This document shows positions 21,101-33,100 of a stretch of 64,000 bases of DNA, piece after piece; the first letter of the stretch is position 1; every line of letters begins with the position of its first letter. A model generated the notes under the pieces. The model was not told the origin of the DNA. It made no database searches and saw only the letters and a list, made by a program, of their open reading frames with translations. The position numbers were made by a program, and so were the translations under genes. This DNA is from Zeugodacus cucurbitae (Eukaryota; Arthropoda; Insecta; Diptera; Tephritidae): the NCBI RefSeq assembly GCF_028554725.1, contig NC_071671.1:7244001-7308000 (forward strand). The letters run 5' to 3'.

Positions 21101-23083
21101 GCTGAATCGGTAAAGTCATGTGTTTTCTCTAATAGTTTCTCAAAAGCATATATCAGTTCTTCGATTAATTCAATATTGAATGGTGTCATCAAGTCTCGAT
21201 CGGTAAATGGTGAGATTTTTGTACCACATTGTTTATAATTATTACCTATAAGTAGACTCTCATCTTCGCTACCAAAGGAATTGTGACGTTTACTACTTGT
21301 GTATTCATTGTTCCATTTCTTTTCGGTTAACGTAGTTGAGTTGGCGATTTTCGAATAATTATTATTTCCTATATACATTGTAGGCGGTTTGCTGTCGTCG
21401 TTCAACGGTTTCGTACGAAATTTCTCCAACAGAAATGTTAAATAATTCGATGATGATTGTACCGTTTCGCCGCCAATATTTTTCGTAGCATGTTCGTTAT
21501 ATGTCAAAAATTGCGTCTCGAATATGCAATCTTTCACAACAAAATGTATTAAGTCCATAGCACGTCTGATTTGACAAAACACAGTATCGCGATTTTCCTT
21601 AGCTATCATACAATCATAGTGTAGTAGTGTCGCTTTTGACGATGATAATAAAATTGAAATGGAATGTTCAAGTATTTGCTTCGCCGAAAACATTTGCGCC
21701 CGACGTCGTTCCTCCTTGATATTATTCTGTTGATTTCGTATTAGATAGGCCAGCTCGATCATTTCGATGCCGAAAAGTGAGTAGGCGCGTACGAATTCGG
21801 TAAAATTCACAACAGATTCTAGTTTTCGTAAGCTTTTCACAATTTTCCTCTTTGCAGTGAGGAGTTGTTTAACAACGACAATATCAACTAAAAGCAAAAT
21901 TCTAGTTACAGCGGATATGAGTGCTTTAGCTGCGATTATAATTGCGTTTTCATCGTAAATAGGTAATTCTAAAGTTGAGTAATTCATGTTATCCATGGCA
22001 GAAATATCACATAAGCGTTCGATTGATTTTCCTGCAAATAAAAGTTTGAAAAAGAGAGATAAGTATTTTAAAAAAATAAAGCGCAAACAGACGACATTTT
22101 GAGAGTGATTTGCGCACTAATTATAAAGTTTGTTTGTTTTTTTCAATTTTAACGTGCCTTAACCTCACTTCTGTCATATTTCTTTTTTAATTTTAAGTCA
22201 TTAACCTCAATTCTGGCATATTTTTTCCTTTAATTTTAACGTACCTTAACCTCAATTCTGCCATATTTTTTCTTTAATTTTATCGTGCCTTAACCTCAAT
22301 TCTGCCATATTTATTTTTTTAATTTTAACGTACCTTAACCTCAATTCTGTCCTTTTTGCAATATTAACAAATCTTAACCTCACTTCTGTCATATTTTTTT
22401 TTAATTTTAAGTCATTAACATCAATTTTGTCATATTTTTTTCTTTAATTTTAACGTGCTTTAACCTCATTTCTGCCATATTTATTTTTTTAATTTAACGT
22501 GCCTTAACCTCAATTCTGCCATATTTTTTTCTTTAATTTTATCGTGCCTTAACCTCAATTCTGTCATTTTTGCAATATTAACGAATCTTAAACTCAATTT
22601 TGCCACTTTTTTTCAAATTTTAACGTGCCTTAACCAAAATTTTAACAGTTTTTTGAAGTTGTTTGAAAATGTTACGTTCAACAAGTTCTAACATTGACTT
22701 TTTAAACGGTCACTTTCCATACATTTCCGCTTAAATTACCTGCATCTCTTGCATTTCTGCAACATTCCAAAATATCCGATTTGATATCGAGATTGTCCTC
22801 GGCAATTATTTCGCCTATTGTCACGAACCTCTCAATTGCTAAATTAACCGCATGGCCGACATGATTGATTGCCTTCACTCTACGGTCGGCAGCGCCACCA
22901 CCTTGATGTTTTTCAGTGGCAACCTAAAAATTGTAATAAATCAGTATTATATATATGATTTTTTGCATATTTTTTAAATTAATAATTATTTCTACTTGAA
23001 GCAATATATACAATAACATATAGTTCAAAATATACACAAAACATCGAGGCACTTACCCTTCGCTCACATTCATACGACGACAT
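18142..23083 (-). CDS. alpha-Catulin: alpha-catulin (vinculin/alpha-catenin family), six exons
   Basis: Cytoplasmic helical-bundle protein related to alpha-catenin and vinculin. The family (human CTNNAL1) is implicated in Rho signalling and cytoskeletal scaffolding. The exons on the minus strand are 23083-23057, 22923-22740, 22031-20509, 19184-18876, 18807-18601 and 18270-18142. All junctions are GT-AG with consistent phases and give 792 aa; human alpha-catulin is about 734 aa from memory. It starts MSSYECERR, then VATEKHQGGGAADRR. The conserved block AAKALISAVTRILLLVDIVV with FVRAYSLFGIEMIELAYLI and the IKEERRRAQMFSAKQILEHS helix identifies catulin. Near the C-terminus IIKRAKNMSAMAFAMYQFTK and TTQDLFTQAEYFAEEANRLY match the family. 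A glycine/serine-rich tail ends TTSSSEGSM. There is a long serine/asparagine-rich insert in the middle of exon 3 (about residues 275-370) that looks fly-specific. The gene is head-to-head with Alas. Confidence 0.9.
19185..20508. other. alpha-Catulin: intron 3 of alpha-catulin, containing a LINE relic
   Basis: A 1324-bp phase-0 intron. Most of it is a decayed non-LTR retrotransposon 3' end on the opposite strand, annotated separately. Confidence 0.7.
19440..20295 (+). mobile_element. non-LTR retrotransposon 3' fragment (RNase H domain)
   Basis: Broken plus-strand frames encode GSFTDGSESG (the first RNase H acidic motif), AEIMALNSRNVCSKLVKECL, WVLGHSGIAGNCRANELAR (the RNase H GHSGIxGNxxAxxLA block at about 19776-19829), then a tail FLLHCPAFIRRKRMKHLLNN and GHAAIGINHIIK before a stop near 20290. 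This is the typical C-terminal end of an RNase H-bearing (I/R1-type) LINE. There is no intact frame, so it is inactive. It sits antisense in the alpha-catulin intron. Confidence 0.75.
22135..22640. repeat. minisatellite, unit about 43 bp, about 11 copies
   Basis: Units with the core CCTTAACCTCAATTCTGCCA, each followed by T-rich sequence and TTTAATTTTAACGT. The AACCTCA word falls at 22161, 22203, 22248, 22292, 22337 and 22376, so the spacing is 39-45 bp. Copies differ by point changes (CACTTCTGTC, CAATTTTGCC). It lies in intron 2 of alpha-catulin (22032-22739). Confidence 0.85.
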
Positions 23084-24701
23084 TTTTGTTATAGTAGAAT
23101 AGCATTCAGTTTAAAATCTTAGAATTAATTTAGTAATAATATAGGCGCAGTTTTGGAAAGTTCGAAAAAAGTTGCTGAAATAAGCAGAAGCGTTGAAATT
23201 GGACATTTTTAGAAACAAAATGATTTATTTACAATCATACTTATGACTATACACTATGGAATGGGTGAGTTTATTGTTTTGACACCCAATATACATACAT
23301 ACATACATACTATATTACTTATTAATTATTAATACAATTAAGCGTACAAATAGATATAATGAATTTTTAAATAATAATTAAATATTAGAATCAATAAATT
23401 TTTCGTAGAAAATGTTCATCTAAACAAAAATATTTCTTATACAAAATAAATGAAACGCCTGTGAGAACACAAAATAAAATCAATGCATGATTACTTTAAA
23501 ATATCCTAGTTTCACATTGTAAGTAATTTAGTACATATAGACGTCTATAATATGTAGACCTATCCTATGCTCACATACATTCTAAGTAAAGGTATGCACG
23601 TTTGTATACTTTTGAACTTGCTCGCCTGCCCACCATGATTAAGTTACAAATGTACACTACAAATGTGTGTTGTACGCAACACACGAATATGTAAACACAC
23701 CTACATACATATGTATTTACAATGATATGCTACGCGTAAATTATAAATTTCTAGCAACGAAAAAGTTGCAAAGCACAAAGGTTTATATCTATAACGATAA
23801 ATATAATTCTCCACAATAATAATTATCAAGTTAACAAATATAATTGAATATTTTTTTGACGTTTAAAGTAAAACATTTGCACTTGTTTATATACATTACA
23901 TCAAATACATACATAAACGATTTTTTTTCTAATGATGTAGGTAAATCTCACCTGCGCCTGTTACACTAGTACCGTTATTTAATTTCTTTTACGCCAACGC
24001 ATTACGTCAGGACGCAATCCAAATGTATTTTAACAACCAATTAGAGCACATTTTTTATTAAGCAGGTATTTTTTTAGTTTGCTGTGAAAATCAAAATTGA
24101 AAACAAGTATTGAATTTTATGTTATAAAGCGCAAATGCGAAAAACCAACTGAATATTATATACAAACAGCATTGCCATACTTTCGTTAGACAGTTATTGC
24201 TGCCATATTTATGTGTGACTTCCATATGCGTTTTCCTCTTGGTGGTTAAACGAGAGAACGTAAATGAAATATATACGTGCTTAAATAGTTCGTAAATAAA
24301 TTAAAATGTTGCATATTTAAAGGCGCGTAGTTGATAAATGCTTTCAAACAACGCTCAAACTTTTCCATACGAAAATCATCAAATATATTTTATTATATTA
24401 TAACAAATATATTTAAACTTTATATAAAGCCGTACAGAGAAGTAAAATTTTACTAAACACCACTATGTTTCAAATTTCGCCTAAATTGCATACTATTCGT
24501 AAACGTGCCAATAAGAAATATAATACTATTGCGCGCTGGTCACTCTTAACAACATGTGTATCGTATGATTTTAATCAACTTTATTTATCGATAACATTTC
24601 TTGCTACTATATGACTTGCAAGACGAGCAGAAGTTTTCGTTCATAAGTTTTTAAGTGTTTGCATAATCTAGACGTGCCCAGTAAGTGAAGAAAGTTGCAT
24701 C
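23084..24701. promoter_or_regulatory. shared 5' region between alpha-catulin (-) and Alas (+)
   Basis: About 1.6 kb separates the two divergent start codons, so both promoters must lie here unless a further upstream exon exists. The DNA is AT-rich with a short (ATAC)n tract near 23290-23310 and TACATATGTA words. The 60 bp before the Alas ATG include an AGTGTTTGCATAATC stretch, but no clear TATA box. No coding frame is seen. Confidence 0.45.
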
Positions 24702-27067
24702 ATGTCGTGCCCGTTTTTAAGTCGCTTTAGTGCAAATTATGTTCGCAATTATTCCGAGTTTTTGGTGCAAACTTATGGCGTTTATTGTCCTGTGCTCAGC
24801 AAACAATTCCATACCAATAGTAATGATGGCAATAAAGTGCAGACAGGATTGACTGCTGTCGCCGCGCCAAGGACAAATACCACACCTAATCAATGCGCCT
24901 ACTCCTCTGCTGTACGTCCGAATGAATCGTTGGCAAAACCAATGGCGAGTTGCGTAAAGGAAATCGAAAATCGAAATGCTGTTGATGTGACTGACACGTT
25001 TTCATATGAAAGTTTTTTCCATGATCAAATTTTAAAGAAAAAGCAGGATTATTCTTATCGCATTTTTCGTAAAGTGAATCGTTTAGCCGGACCTGGACTA
25101 TTTCCACATGCTATGGAATATTCGAAAGAAGAAAGACCGATTACTGTGTGGTGCTCGAATGATTATCTTGGCGTGTCAGCACATCCGAAAGTGAAAGAGG
25201 CATCGATCAAAGCCATTGAATGTCATGGCACAGGTGCTGGCGGTACACGTAACATATCGGGCAATTCACTACATCATGAAATGTTAGAAAAACGTTTGGC
25301 ACGACTACACCAGAAGGATGGCGCACTTGTATTTACTTCATGTTTTGTAGCAAACGATTCAACACTATTCACTTTGGCAAAATTACTGCCAGGTTGTCAA
25401 ATATTTTCCGATGCAGGCAATCACGCATCTATGATAATGGGCATACGAAATAGTGGTGTGCCAAAACACATATTTCGTCACAACGATCCAAAACATCTGA
25501 GAACACTGCTGCAACAGGTTGATCGTAATGTACCGAAAATAGTTGCTTTCGAAACCGTACATTCAATGACTGGCGCCATTTGCCCACTTGAGGAATTGTG
25601 TGATGTGGCACATGAATATGGCGCTTTGACTTTTATCGATGAAGTACATGCAGTTGGTTTATATGGGCGTAATGGTGCTGGCATAGGGGAGAGAGATGGT
25701 TTGTTACCGAAAATGGACATTATATCTGGTACTTTGGGCAAAGCTTTTGGCAATATTGGTGGCTATATAGCGAGCAGTGCAAGTTTGATTGATATGATAC
25801 GTTCATATGCCGCTGGTTTTATATTTACGACATCACTACCACCAGCTGTAATCTGCGGTGCTTATGCAGCGATCGAATTACTCGCCTCCGATGAAGGACG
25901 TGCATTACGTAGCAAGCATCAGAGCAATGTAAAATATTTGAAGAGCCTGCTGCAACGTGAAGGTAATATTTTTTATATGATTTTCAAATTAAAATTATCA
26001 GTTTTTGTTATGGTATATATATATTTTTATATATATGTATGCAAATGTATGTGTCTATATTTTTAAAGCTTTATGCTTTCATTGTAAGCAACCTAATCAG
26101 GTAGCACAAACATTAGCAATAATTGTAGAATAAAATTTTAATGCCTTTTATTTATCTATATTTTCCTATTGCATAAGTAGCTATGTTCGTATACAAAAGT
26201 ACGCAAATTCCAAAGTGCCATAGCTCGTATACAAATGTCTATACATTTAATTGCTTAAAGCCAGTTTTAACCAATACTCGTGCATTGAAGTTTATTTTTA
26301 TTTTTCGATTTTTATCTATTTACGTGACAACGTCCATGGTCACTTCAATTTGGCAAAAAGTTTCTAATATAGATACAGACATTCATACATACATGTAGAT
26401 ATATATATATATACTTTACTTCGTATATACATATATACTTGCTTCAGTTGTGTATAAGTAAATATCTAAAGTTTTCTTTAGCATCTTATTTGGCATGCAA
26501 TTCTTAGATATCAAAAAATTCGGTCAATTTAATTGTGGTTTTTCTTACATTTCAATACATAAATTTATGTATACACGCGAATTATATAATTAATTGCTTT
26601 AGTTAATTGATGTAATTAACTAAATAGTTTATTAGAAATATCGTGCTTATATTAATTTACTATATTTATTGTCAGGTTTTCCCGTTGAAGAAACAAAAAG
26701 TCACATTATACCAATACGCATTGGCAATCCATTAAAAACCACTCAAATATCGGATATTTTACTACACGAATATGGACATTACATGCAAGCGATCAACTAT
26801 CCGACTGTGGCGCGTGGTGAAGAGAAATTACGTTTAGCACCGACTCCATTCCATACCGTCGAAATGATGCAACAACTGGTGTCCGACATGAAACGCGCAT
26901 GGAAATCTGTTAAACTACCAATGGCCGTACCCGATTGCCCAGAGGGTTGCTTATTCTGCAATAATGGCTTAGGAAACGTATCGAATATGTTAACACCGCC
27001 AACTATAAATGGTGATTTGAGATGTCAAGTACCGAACTGCCCAAGAGTTGTTGCTGCAACGGCTTAA
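24702..27067 (+). CDS. Alas: 5-aminolevulinate synthase, mitochondrial, two exons
   Basis: First enzyme of haem synthesis: glycine plus succinyl-CoA give 5-aminolevulinate, CO2 and CoA in the mitochondrial matrix, with pyridoxal phosphate. Exons are 24702-25962 and 26676-27067, joined in phase 1 (GAA G|GT TTT), giving 550 aa. The N-terminus is a presequence with two Cys-Pro haem-regulatory-type motifs, SCPFLSRF (residues 2-9) and YCPVLSKQ (about 28-35); the first matches the CPFLSR motif of animal ALAS1. The catalytic core begins near YSYRIFRKVNRLAGPGLFPH. The substrate and cofactor blocks are GGTRNISGNSLHH, DAGNHASMIMGIR and FIDEVHAVGLYG. The PLP lysine is Lys347 in SGTLGKAFGNIGG. After the splice, HIIPIRIGNP and QAINYPTVARGEEKLRLAPTP match the family C-terminus. 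The last exon ends RVVAATA. No damage is seen. Confidence 0.96.
25963..26675 (+). other. Alas: intron of Alas (713 bp)
   Basis: GTAATA...TTGTCAG intron, AT-rich with TATATATG tracts. The coding frame continues into it for about 35 codons before a stop, but splicing to 26676 restores the enzyme. Confidence 0.85.
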
Positions 27068-28795
27068 ATGCATTTGATTTACATAAATACATATATAAAA
27101 TATATAAAAAAGCACATATACAAATTTACAAATATCAATGGAATTTTGAATGGGTAGTCGTATAGAAATTGCGCTCATAGAATTGCTAATAAAAAGAATT
27201 GCTAATAAAAAGTATACTTCAAGCACAAAATACAGTTTTTTCTTGCATAAATACATATTGATGTTTGGTGGGTTGACGTTGTTTAACATTATTTCGCATG
27301 CGATTATGCCCAATGACTATCGCTATTGTTACACCGCATAGGGGTCGCACAGAAAACCTTTGATACTAAATTTAGCAAACCAAAATTTTATATACGGATT
27401 GTTCGAATTGAAGATTTCTTATCAAATTCAGTGTTCACAAACAAAAACACAATTATTTACTTATTAAAATTAAGAAAATGAACTTTCATTAAGCTTTGCA
27501 TGTTGGTCCGCCAAATGAAAGAAAATTTATATATACATTTATTTTTGTATAAAAACAGGTATTTTTGTTGTTATTGCAGCAATTTTAAATACGCTTGCAT
27601 TTGAGTGCAAAGTTTTCAATAACTGGTTTTGGGCGAAACAAGCGACTTGAAACATTTTGTATACAACAAACATGATATATTGTCTCGAAAGTGAATCACG
27701 CAGTCTACTTTACTTACTCGTATATTAACTGTTTCGTGCGAACGCATTTGTTATTGTAGCACTCAAGTACAACAACTGTATAATTATTATAAATATATAT
27801 GTATGTACATATGTGTGAAAGCAAACATTTGCTAGTTGTTTACTTAATTCCGGCGGTGTATAGAGGCTTAATGACATTTCTCATCAGCCACCTTATCAAC
27901 ATTTGTGCTTATTATGCGCTACTCATGCTTATCAGTTTCACACGTGGTTTTCGCTAAGTCAATGCAAATGAAAGCAGCAAAGTAAATCGAGTTAAGCGGA
28001 AGTACGAGTATATATGTGTGTCTATAAAAAAACTATTTGTTTGCTTTATTTTCTATTTTCTCAAGTTTCGACGCTGAAACCAGCTGAAACCGGTTAAGAG
28101 TGAAATACTTTTAACCAAACAATCATACGACCTACTACAATATGTTAGATAACCTTAAGATTGCAATGGTGACCATGATTTAGCAAAATACATTTCAGTT
28201 ATCTTAAACTGAAACGCAAATTAATAATAAAATAAAAATATGATTTGAGTAAATTTGTTGATAATTATGCTTAATGGTATTAATGATTTAATATTTTTGT
28301 CGTACATATATTTAATTCGTATTATGAAAATATTTATAGCGTGATGTAATTGACACAAGTGCTTGTTTTTGTTATCAGCAATAGGCAACATTCTTATAAG
28401 TTTGCAAACATACATACAGACATACTTATGTTCATACGTGGATGTCAATTTAATTCGCACCATTTTGCACTTACAATTAAAGCGAATTGAACGCTCCATA
28501 TTCTAATCAATTTACAGTTAAAGGGATTTTCCGGTGAAATGTAAAATATAAATTGATTTTGATTTCTAATTGCATATGCACACGTACGAGTGCAAAGTGT
28601 GTTGATATGTATAATACTTATGTATGTAAGAAATCGGACATTTAGCAGATGTATTTATGTACATATATAAATAGATGCAATAACACATGTTTATTTGTAC
28701 TAGAAAAGTCTACAACGGAAGTATACAAGTACTTATAAAAAATTTTATGAAGTTTTTTGTACGAAATGAACATACATATGTAACATATACATGTA
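27068..28795. other. intergenic DNA downstream of Alas, no gene seen
   Basis: AT-rich with GTATGTACAT-type microsatellite words. AATAAA words near 27186 and 27206 may serve as Alas poly(A) signals. No coding frame is convincing. Confidence 0.5.
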
Positions 28796-28796
28796 C

Positions 28797-29289
28797 TAGG
28801 GCTCTTCAAATTATTCGAATAACCTGAAAACCGATTATTCTAATATCCGGTTTGTAACCGTTCGTACGAACATTAACCGATTAATACAATTCGAATAGTC
28901 GCAATGTTCCGTACCGTAGTAGAACGATTATTCGAATAGTTGTTCTGCTGCGTTTAATCGAATAGTTGTTCCGGTGGGAGCATTTGAATAAATTAAAATT
29001 ATTTGAAATCCAAGTAGCCTTTGATTTTTGTTTGTTTTTATTTGTGAAAATGTCAATTGTGCACATTTTTCATGAGTTTCACATTTTTCAATGAAGATAG
29101 AAATTTAATGAACTTTCACTATTCGAATAGTCGACAACGAGCGGTTAACCGAATAGTCGGAAAAGAGCCGTCAATCGAATAGTTGACAACTTACGACTAT
29201 CCGGATACTACAAACCGAATATTATTATTCAATTAATGCCCTATCCGGTTAATTCGGTTAGTCGATTAGTAGAATACTAAGAGCTCTAA
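28797..29289. mobile_element. TTCGAATA-rich inverted-repeat element, copy 1
   Basis: Starts TAGGGCTCTTCAAATTATTC and ends AATACTAAGAGCTCTAA, so the ends are imperfect inverted repeats. Within it ATTCGAATAG, CGAATAGTTG and GGTTAACCGAATAG recur in both orientations, so the whole element can fold on itself. It has no coding capacity. It shares long blocks with copies 2 and 3. Confidence 0.75.
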
Positions 29290-29300
29290 TATGTACATAT

Positions 29301-29731
29301 TAGGGGTCTTAAAAATATTCGAATAACCTGAAAACCGATTATTCGAATATCCGGTTTATAACCGTTCGTATGAATATTAACCGATTAATACTATTCGAAT
29401 AGTTGTAACATTCTGACTATTCGAATAGTCGTTCTACTGCGATTATTCGAATAATGGTTCTACTGCAAGTATTTGTATAAATGAAAATTGTTTGAAATCC
29501 AAGCAACCCTTGATTTTTGTTGGTTTTTAATTTTTTAATAAAAATAAATAAATGAATGAAATATACGAATAGTCGACAACGAACGGTTACTCGGATGGTC
29601 GGAAATGAGCGGTTAATCGAATGGTTGACGACTTACGACTATCTGCATACTGCATACTGAATACTATGGTTCGAACAATGCCCTATACACTTAATTCGGT
29701 TAGTCGATTAGTCGAATACCAAGAGCTCTAA
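29301..29731. mobile_element. TTCGAATA-rich inverted-repeat element, copy 2
   Basis: Begins TAGGGGTCTTAAAAATATTC, 11 bp after copy 1 ends, in the same orientation, and ends GAATACCAAGAGCTCTAA. It shares AACCTGAAAACCGATTATTC and TTTGAAATCCAAG with copy 1 and is diverged at many sites. Confidence 0.75.
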
Positions 29732-29745
29732 TACATATGTACGTG

Positions 29746-30034
29746 ATGTGTTTAAAAAATAACGGGAATTGAAAACTTTAAAATTTCACGCGTTTACCTA
29801 GTTCAATTTTCTTATTTTGATTACATATTTTGATATAAGCATACGAGAATTCGCTGAAAGGGTCAAAGGTTATCCCAAAAATCGAGTTTGAGAGTTGTTT
29901 CGACGATTGAAAAAAGCGCTGACATAAGTGCATAGCATCAAATGGAGATTATTTTGAAGGCGACAATATTAATGCAGACGAATGAATGAATTTTTTTCTT
30001 AAAAAACGAAAATTCCCGTTATTTTTTGAACACT
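29746..30034 (+). mobile_element. deleted mariner-like element M1
   Basis: The left end GTGTTTAAAAAATAACGGGA and the right end TCCCGTTATTTTTTGAACAC are inverted repeats of about 24 bp. The interior retains only the last part of a transposase frame (CATACGAGAATTCGCTGAAA, then TTGAAGGCGACAATATTAAT). Same family as the copies at 45149, 49885, 53772 and 56058. Confidence 0.75.
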
Positions 30035-30780
30035 AGCTAATGATATCGACCACCGATTAATTCAAGTTATTTATTGCGTTGGAAAATGGGCGGACTAACT
30101 AACATTTCTCTACTCTAAAAATTTTGTCATTTGCGTTACTAAACTACCGTTAGGTGTACAAAAGTAATAGGCTGCAATAAAAAGCTATGCCGAAAGTAAT
30201 GACAAACATACGAGCAATTAACCTAACCTAAATTGGATTCTTACTAAAGTCCATTAACGGTTCGATGGTAGTTTATAAACCAATTGGATCAATATTAAAT
30301 CACTTGTTATCGGCTAATTAGATACACAACAGTTAATATTTAGTAGAAATGTTTTGTTTCCATTTACGCCAAAGTGGATCTAGTAGACTATTCTTACACA
30401 ATAGTATATTCACAATCGTTGCTTTATGGTACAAACATTTTCGAGGACACTCCTAACACCCACAAATTTGTTCACATTATGTATTCAATTTGCAAAAACC
30501 ACATTTTGAGCTGGGGATTTTTAAATACACTTCGTGGCCTTCAGTGCGGATTGCTGTAGGGATTCACAAATCTTAAATAATAAAAAAGAACCTACCGGCA
30601 CAAGAAAGTTGGCGAATGGGGGATTTTAATTGAATATCAAGTGAACGCAATCAGAAATTTAAGTTCAATCAGCCAGAGCACGTCAAATCAACACAATACA
30701 CTAACATTGCCATACCTTATCAATAACGTCCAGGTTCTAGCTCCTTTTTTCCTTTTATAGCACTTAGTGGCATTTTAATG
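30035..30780. other. spacer, nothing recognised
   Basis: AT-rich, slightly less so than the flanks, with no conserved protein frame and no repeat structure that I could see. Confidence 0.4.
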
Positions 30781-30784
30781 GTTG

Positions 30785-31855
30785 AATCATAACATCCCAC
30801 ATCACTACCTTCTATTGGCTCTCTGTAAAATAAACAGGACTTTCTTATTTATGTTTGCCAGGAATTTCATATCAAACGAACACCTATCACATCGCTTTAA
30901 TGTGATCATGCCGTATTCAGGACACTCGTCTAAAAGGCACTCTTTCTATTCTTAATAGATCGCTTCAATCTTATTAGATCACATGATGTCATATTAACGT
31001 CATATGATCACACATCACAACCAATTAGTAGCCTGTAGCACCATAGGCAGGCACTTCCTTATATATGCCTGGCAGCCAAATCAGAGTTTCATGTCATATG
31101 AGTACATCACATGATATGGTATTGACATCATATTATAAGACAACCATTTAGGTGACTACACCACCATAGGCAGGTACGTCCTTATATATGACTGGCAGCC
31201 AAAACAAGAATTTGAAGTCATATAAGAACATCACATGATGCCATAATAACATCATATGATCACACATCCAGCACCGTAGGCAGGAGCTTCCTTATATATG
31301 CCTGGTAGCTAAAACCCGAATTCCATGTCATATGATTACATCACATGCTGTCATACTAACATCATATGATCACACATCACAACCACAACCAGTTGACGTC
31401 AAGCACCTTAGGCGGGCACCTTCTTATATATGCCTGACAGCCAAAACAAGAATTTTAAGTCATATGAGAACATCACATGAACCATAATAATATCATATGA
31501 TCTCATATCACATCCAACTATTGGCTTCCAGCACCATAAGCAGGCACTTCCTTATATATGCTTGGCAGCCAAAACAAGTCATATGAATTCATCGCATGAT
31601 GTCATACTAACATTATATGTTCACACATCACATCCAACTAGTGGCCTCCAGCACCATAGGCAGGCACTTCCTTATATATGCCTGGTAGCCCAAAACAAGA
31701 ATTTGAAGTCATATGAATACATCGCATGATGTCATACTAACATCATATGATCACACATCACATCCAACTAGTGGCCTCCAGCACTTCCTTATATATGCCT
31801 GGTAACAAGAATTTCATGACATTTGATCACATCATAAGCTCATATCAAATTGCGA
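30785..31855. repeat. satellite-like tandem array, unit about 125 bp
   Basis: Seven clear copies and one or two degenerate ones at the left. The core GGCAGGCACTTCCTTATATA recurs near 31044, 31169, 31279, 31411, 31539, 31659 and 31784, a spacing of 110-132 bp. Each unit also carries the palindromic words TCATATGA and ATCACATGATGTCATA and a CATCACATCCAACTAGTGGC block. The three rightmost units are the most alike and the left ones more diverged. No coding potential. Confidence 0.85.
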
Positions 31856-33100
31856 TAATGGAATCACATTGGCTGAGGATTTCTTTTGATTTATTTTACT
31901 AGAATTTATTTATCTCAATCACCGTTGTATATCACACGACGTTTCGAATTTTCGATAGTAGTGCTAGCATGTGTTGTTCTATAACTAGTTTTTACGATCG
32001 GATAAGCACAACGATTGGAACTTGGATCAGGGAACATACATATAATGATTTTATGTTCTCTCCTTGGACTGTGCAAATGTGAAGAAGTCATAATCGAACA
32101 AATTCGCCATAGTGGCGATCCTTCAGACTAGTCCCAATTTAAAAATAAATTTCATTAATGGACTTAGTGTAAAGCTAATATAACCAAATGTTGCTAAAGC
32201 TTTCATTTTACAGTTTTTAGCTTTTATTTTACAATAATTAACTACGCGAAGTTAGACGAAGTATTTCACTCGTGTTATACCGAAAAGAAGGCAATGTTGT
32301 GTACGAGCATCACGGCTGTAATGGCAATGTTGCGTGCAACTTGTGCTTATGTGTCTATATACAGTGTTATGTATATATACTTTTATATATATGTTTATAT
32401 AGCATATGTAGGCCGTTAAAAGTTTCACTTTCTTGCGCTAAAATATTGCAACCCTCAGCAACAAAAACATGCATAGCGAAGAAGAAGTTGCCTTTTCAAC
32501 TACTCTGCAATACCCACGCATGGTAGGTACAATCTATTAAAGTGTGGTGAAAATATGAAAAGCTAATAAAGCTCTAATGTGGTGAGTTTTTAGCTACTTG
32601 CTGCGCTTGCTGTCGAGGCCAACACGAAGAAAACACACACACACACATATACATGATGTACGACAACTCGTTGCTGCCATTTAGTTTGAGCGCAAAGCTT
32701 TTACCTCACTACTTATGTATGTATGTATGTATGTATATGAAAAAATGTAAAAGCACAACAAATAGTATGTTGAAATACTCGATCGCTCGCTAACTTCATT
32801 GTATGCGATCGTTGAAGTATGGTAGGAAAGAGATACATTAAGACTAGCTGTATATGAAAATTGCAAGCAAGTGAAAGGGACGGTCTACTGCAACAATTCA
32901 ATATATATGTTGTGTATATATATATATATATGAAATTTGTTTGTGTATTAATAAAGTTTTGTGCATGTAAATTCAACTGTATGTATGTATGTATGTATGA
33001 ATGAATGATAAGTTTGTGTCTAGCGCAGCGCGGCAACCACATTTAGTAATATGTTGGAAATGTGTACTCAGTACGTGAAATGATAGTTAGTAAAACACAT
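31856..33100. other. intergenic, microsatellite-rich, upstream of ken
   Basis: No protein-like frame. It contains (TATG)n and (TA)n tracts near 32717-32738, 32918-32930 and 32981-33000. The ken transcript may start within or just after this stretch. Confidence 0.45.

Noticed and set aside
24886..25753. Reverse-strand frames inside Alas
   Set aside because: Opposite-strand shadows of the enzyme exon.
30785..31855. Possible CRISPR-like array because of regular 125-bp spacing
   Set aside because: Spacer-like parts are themselves repeated between units; this is a tandem satellite in a eukaryotic genome.
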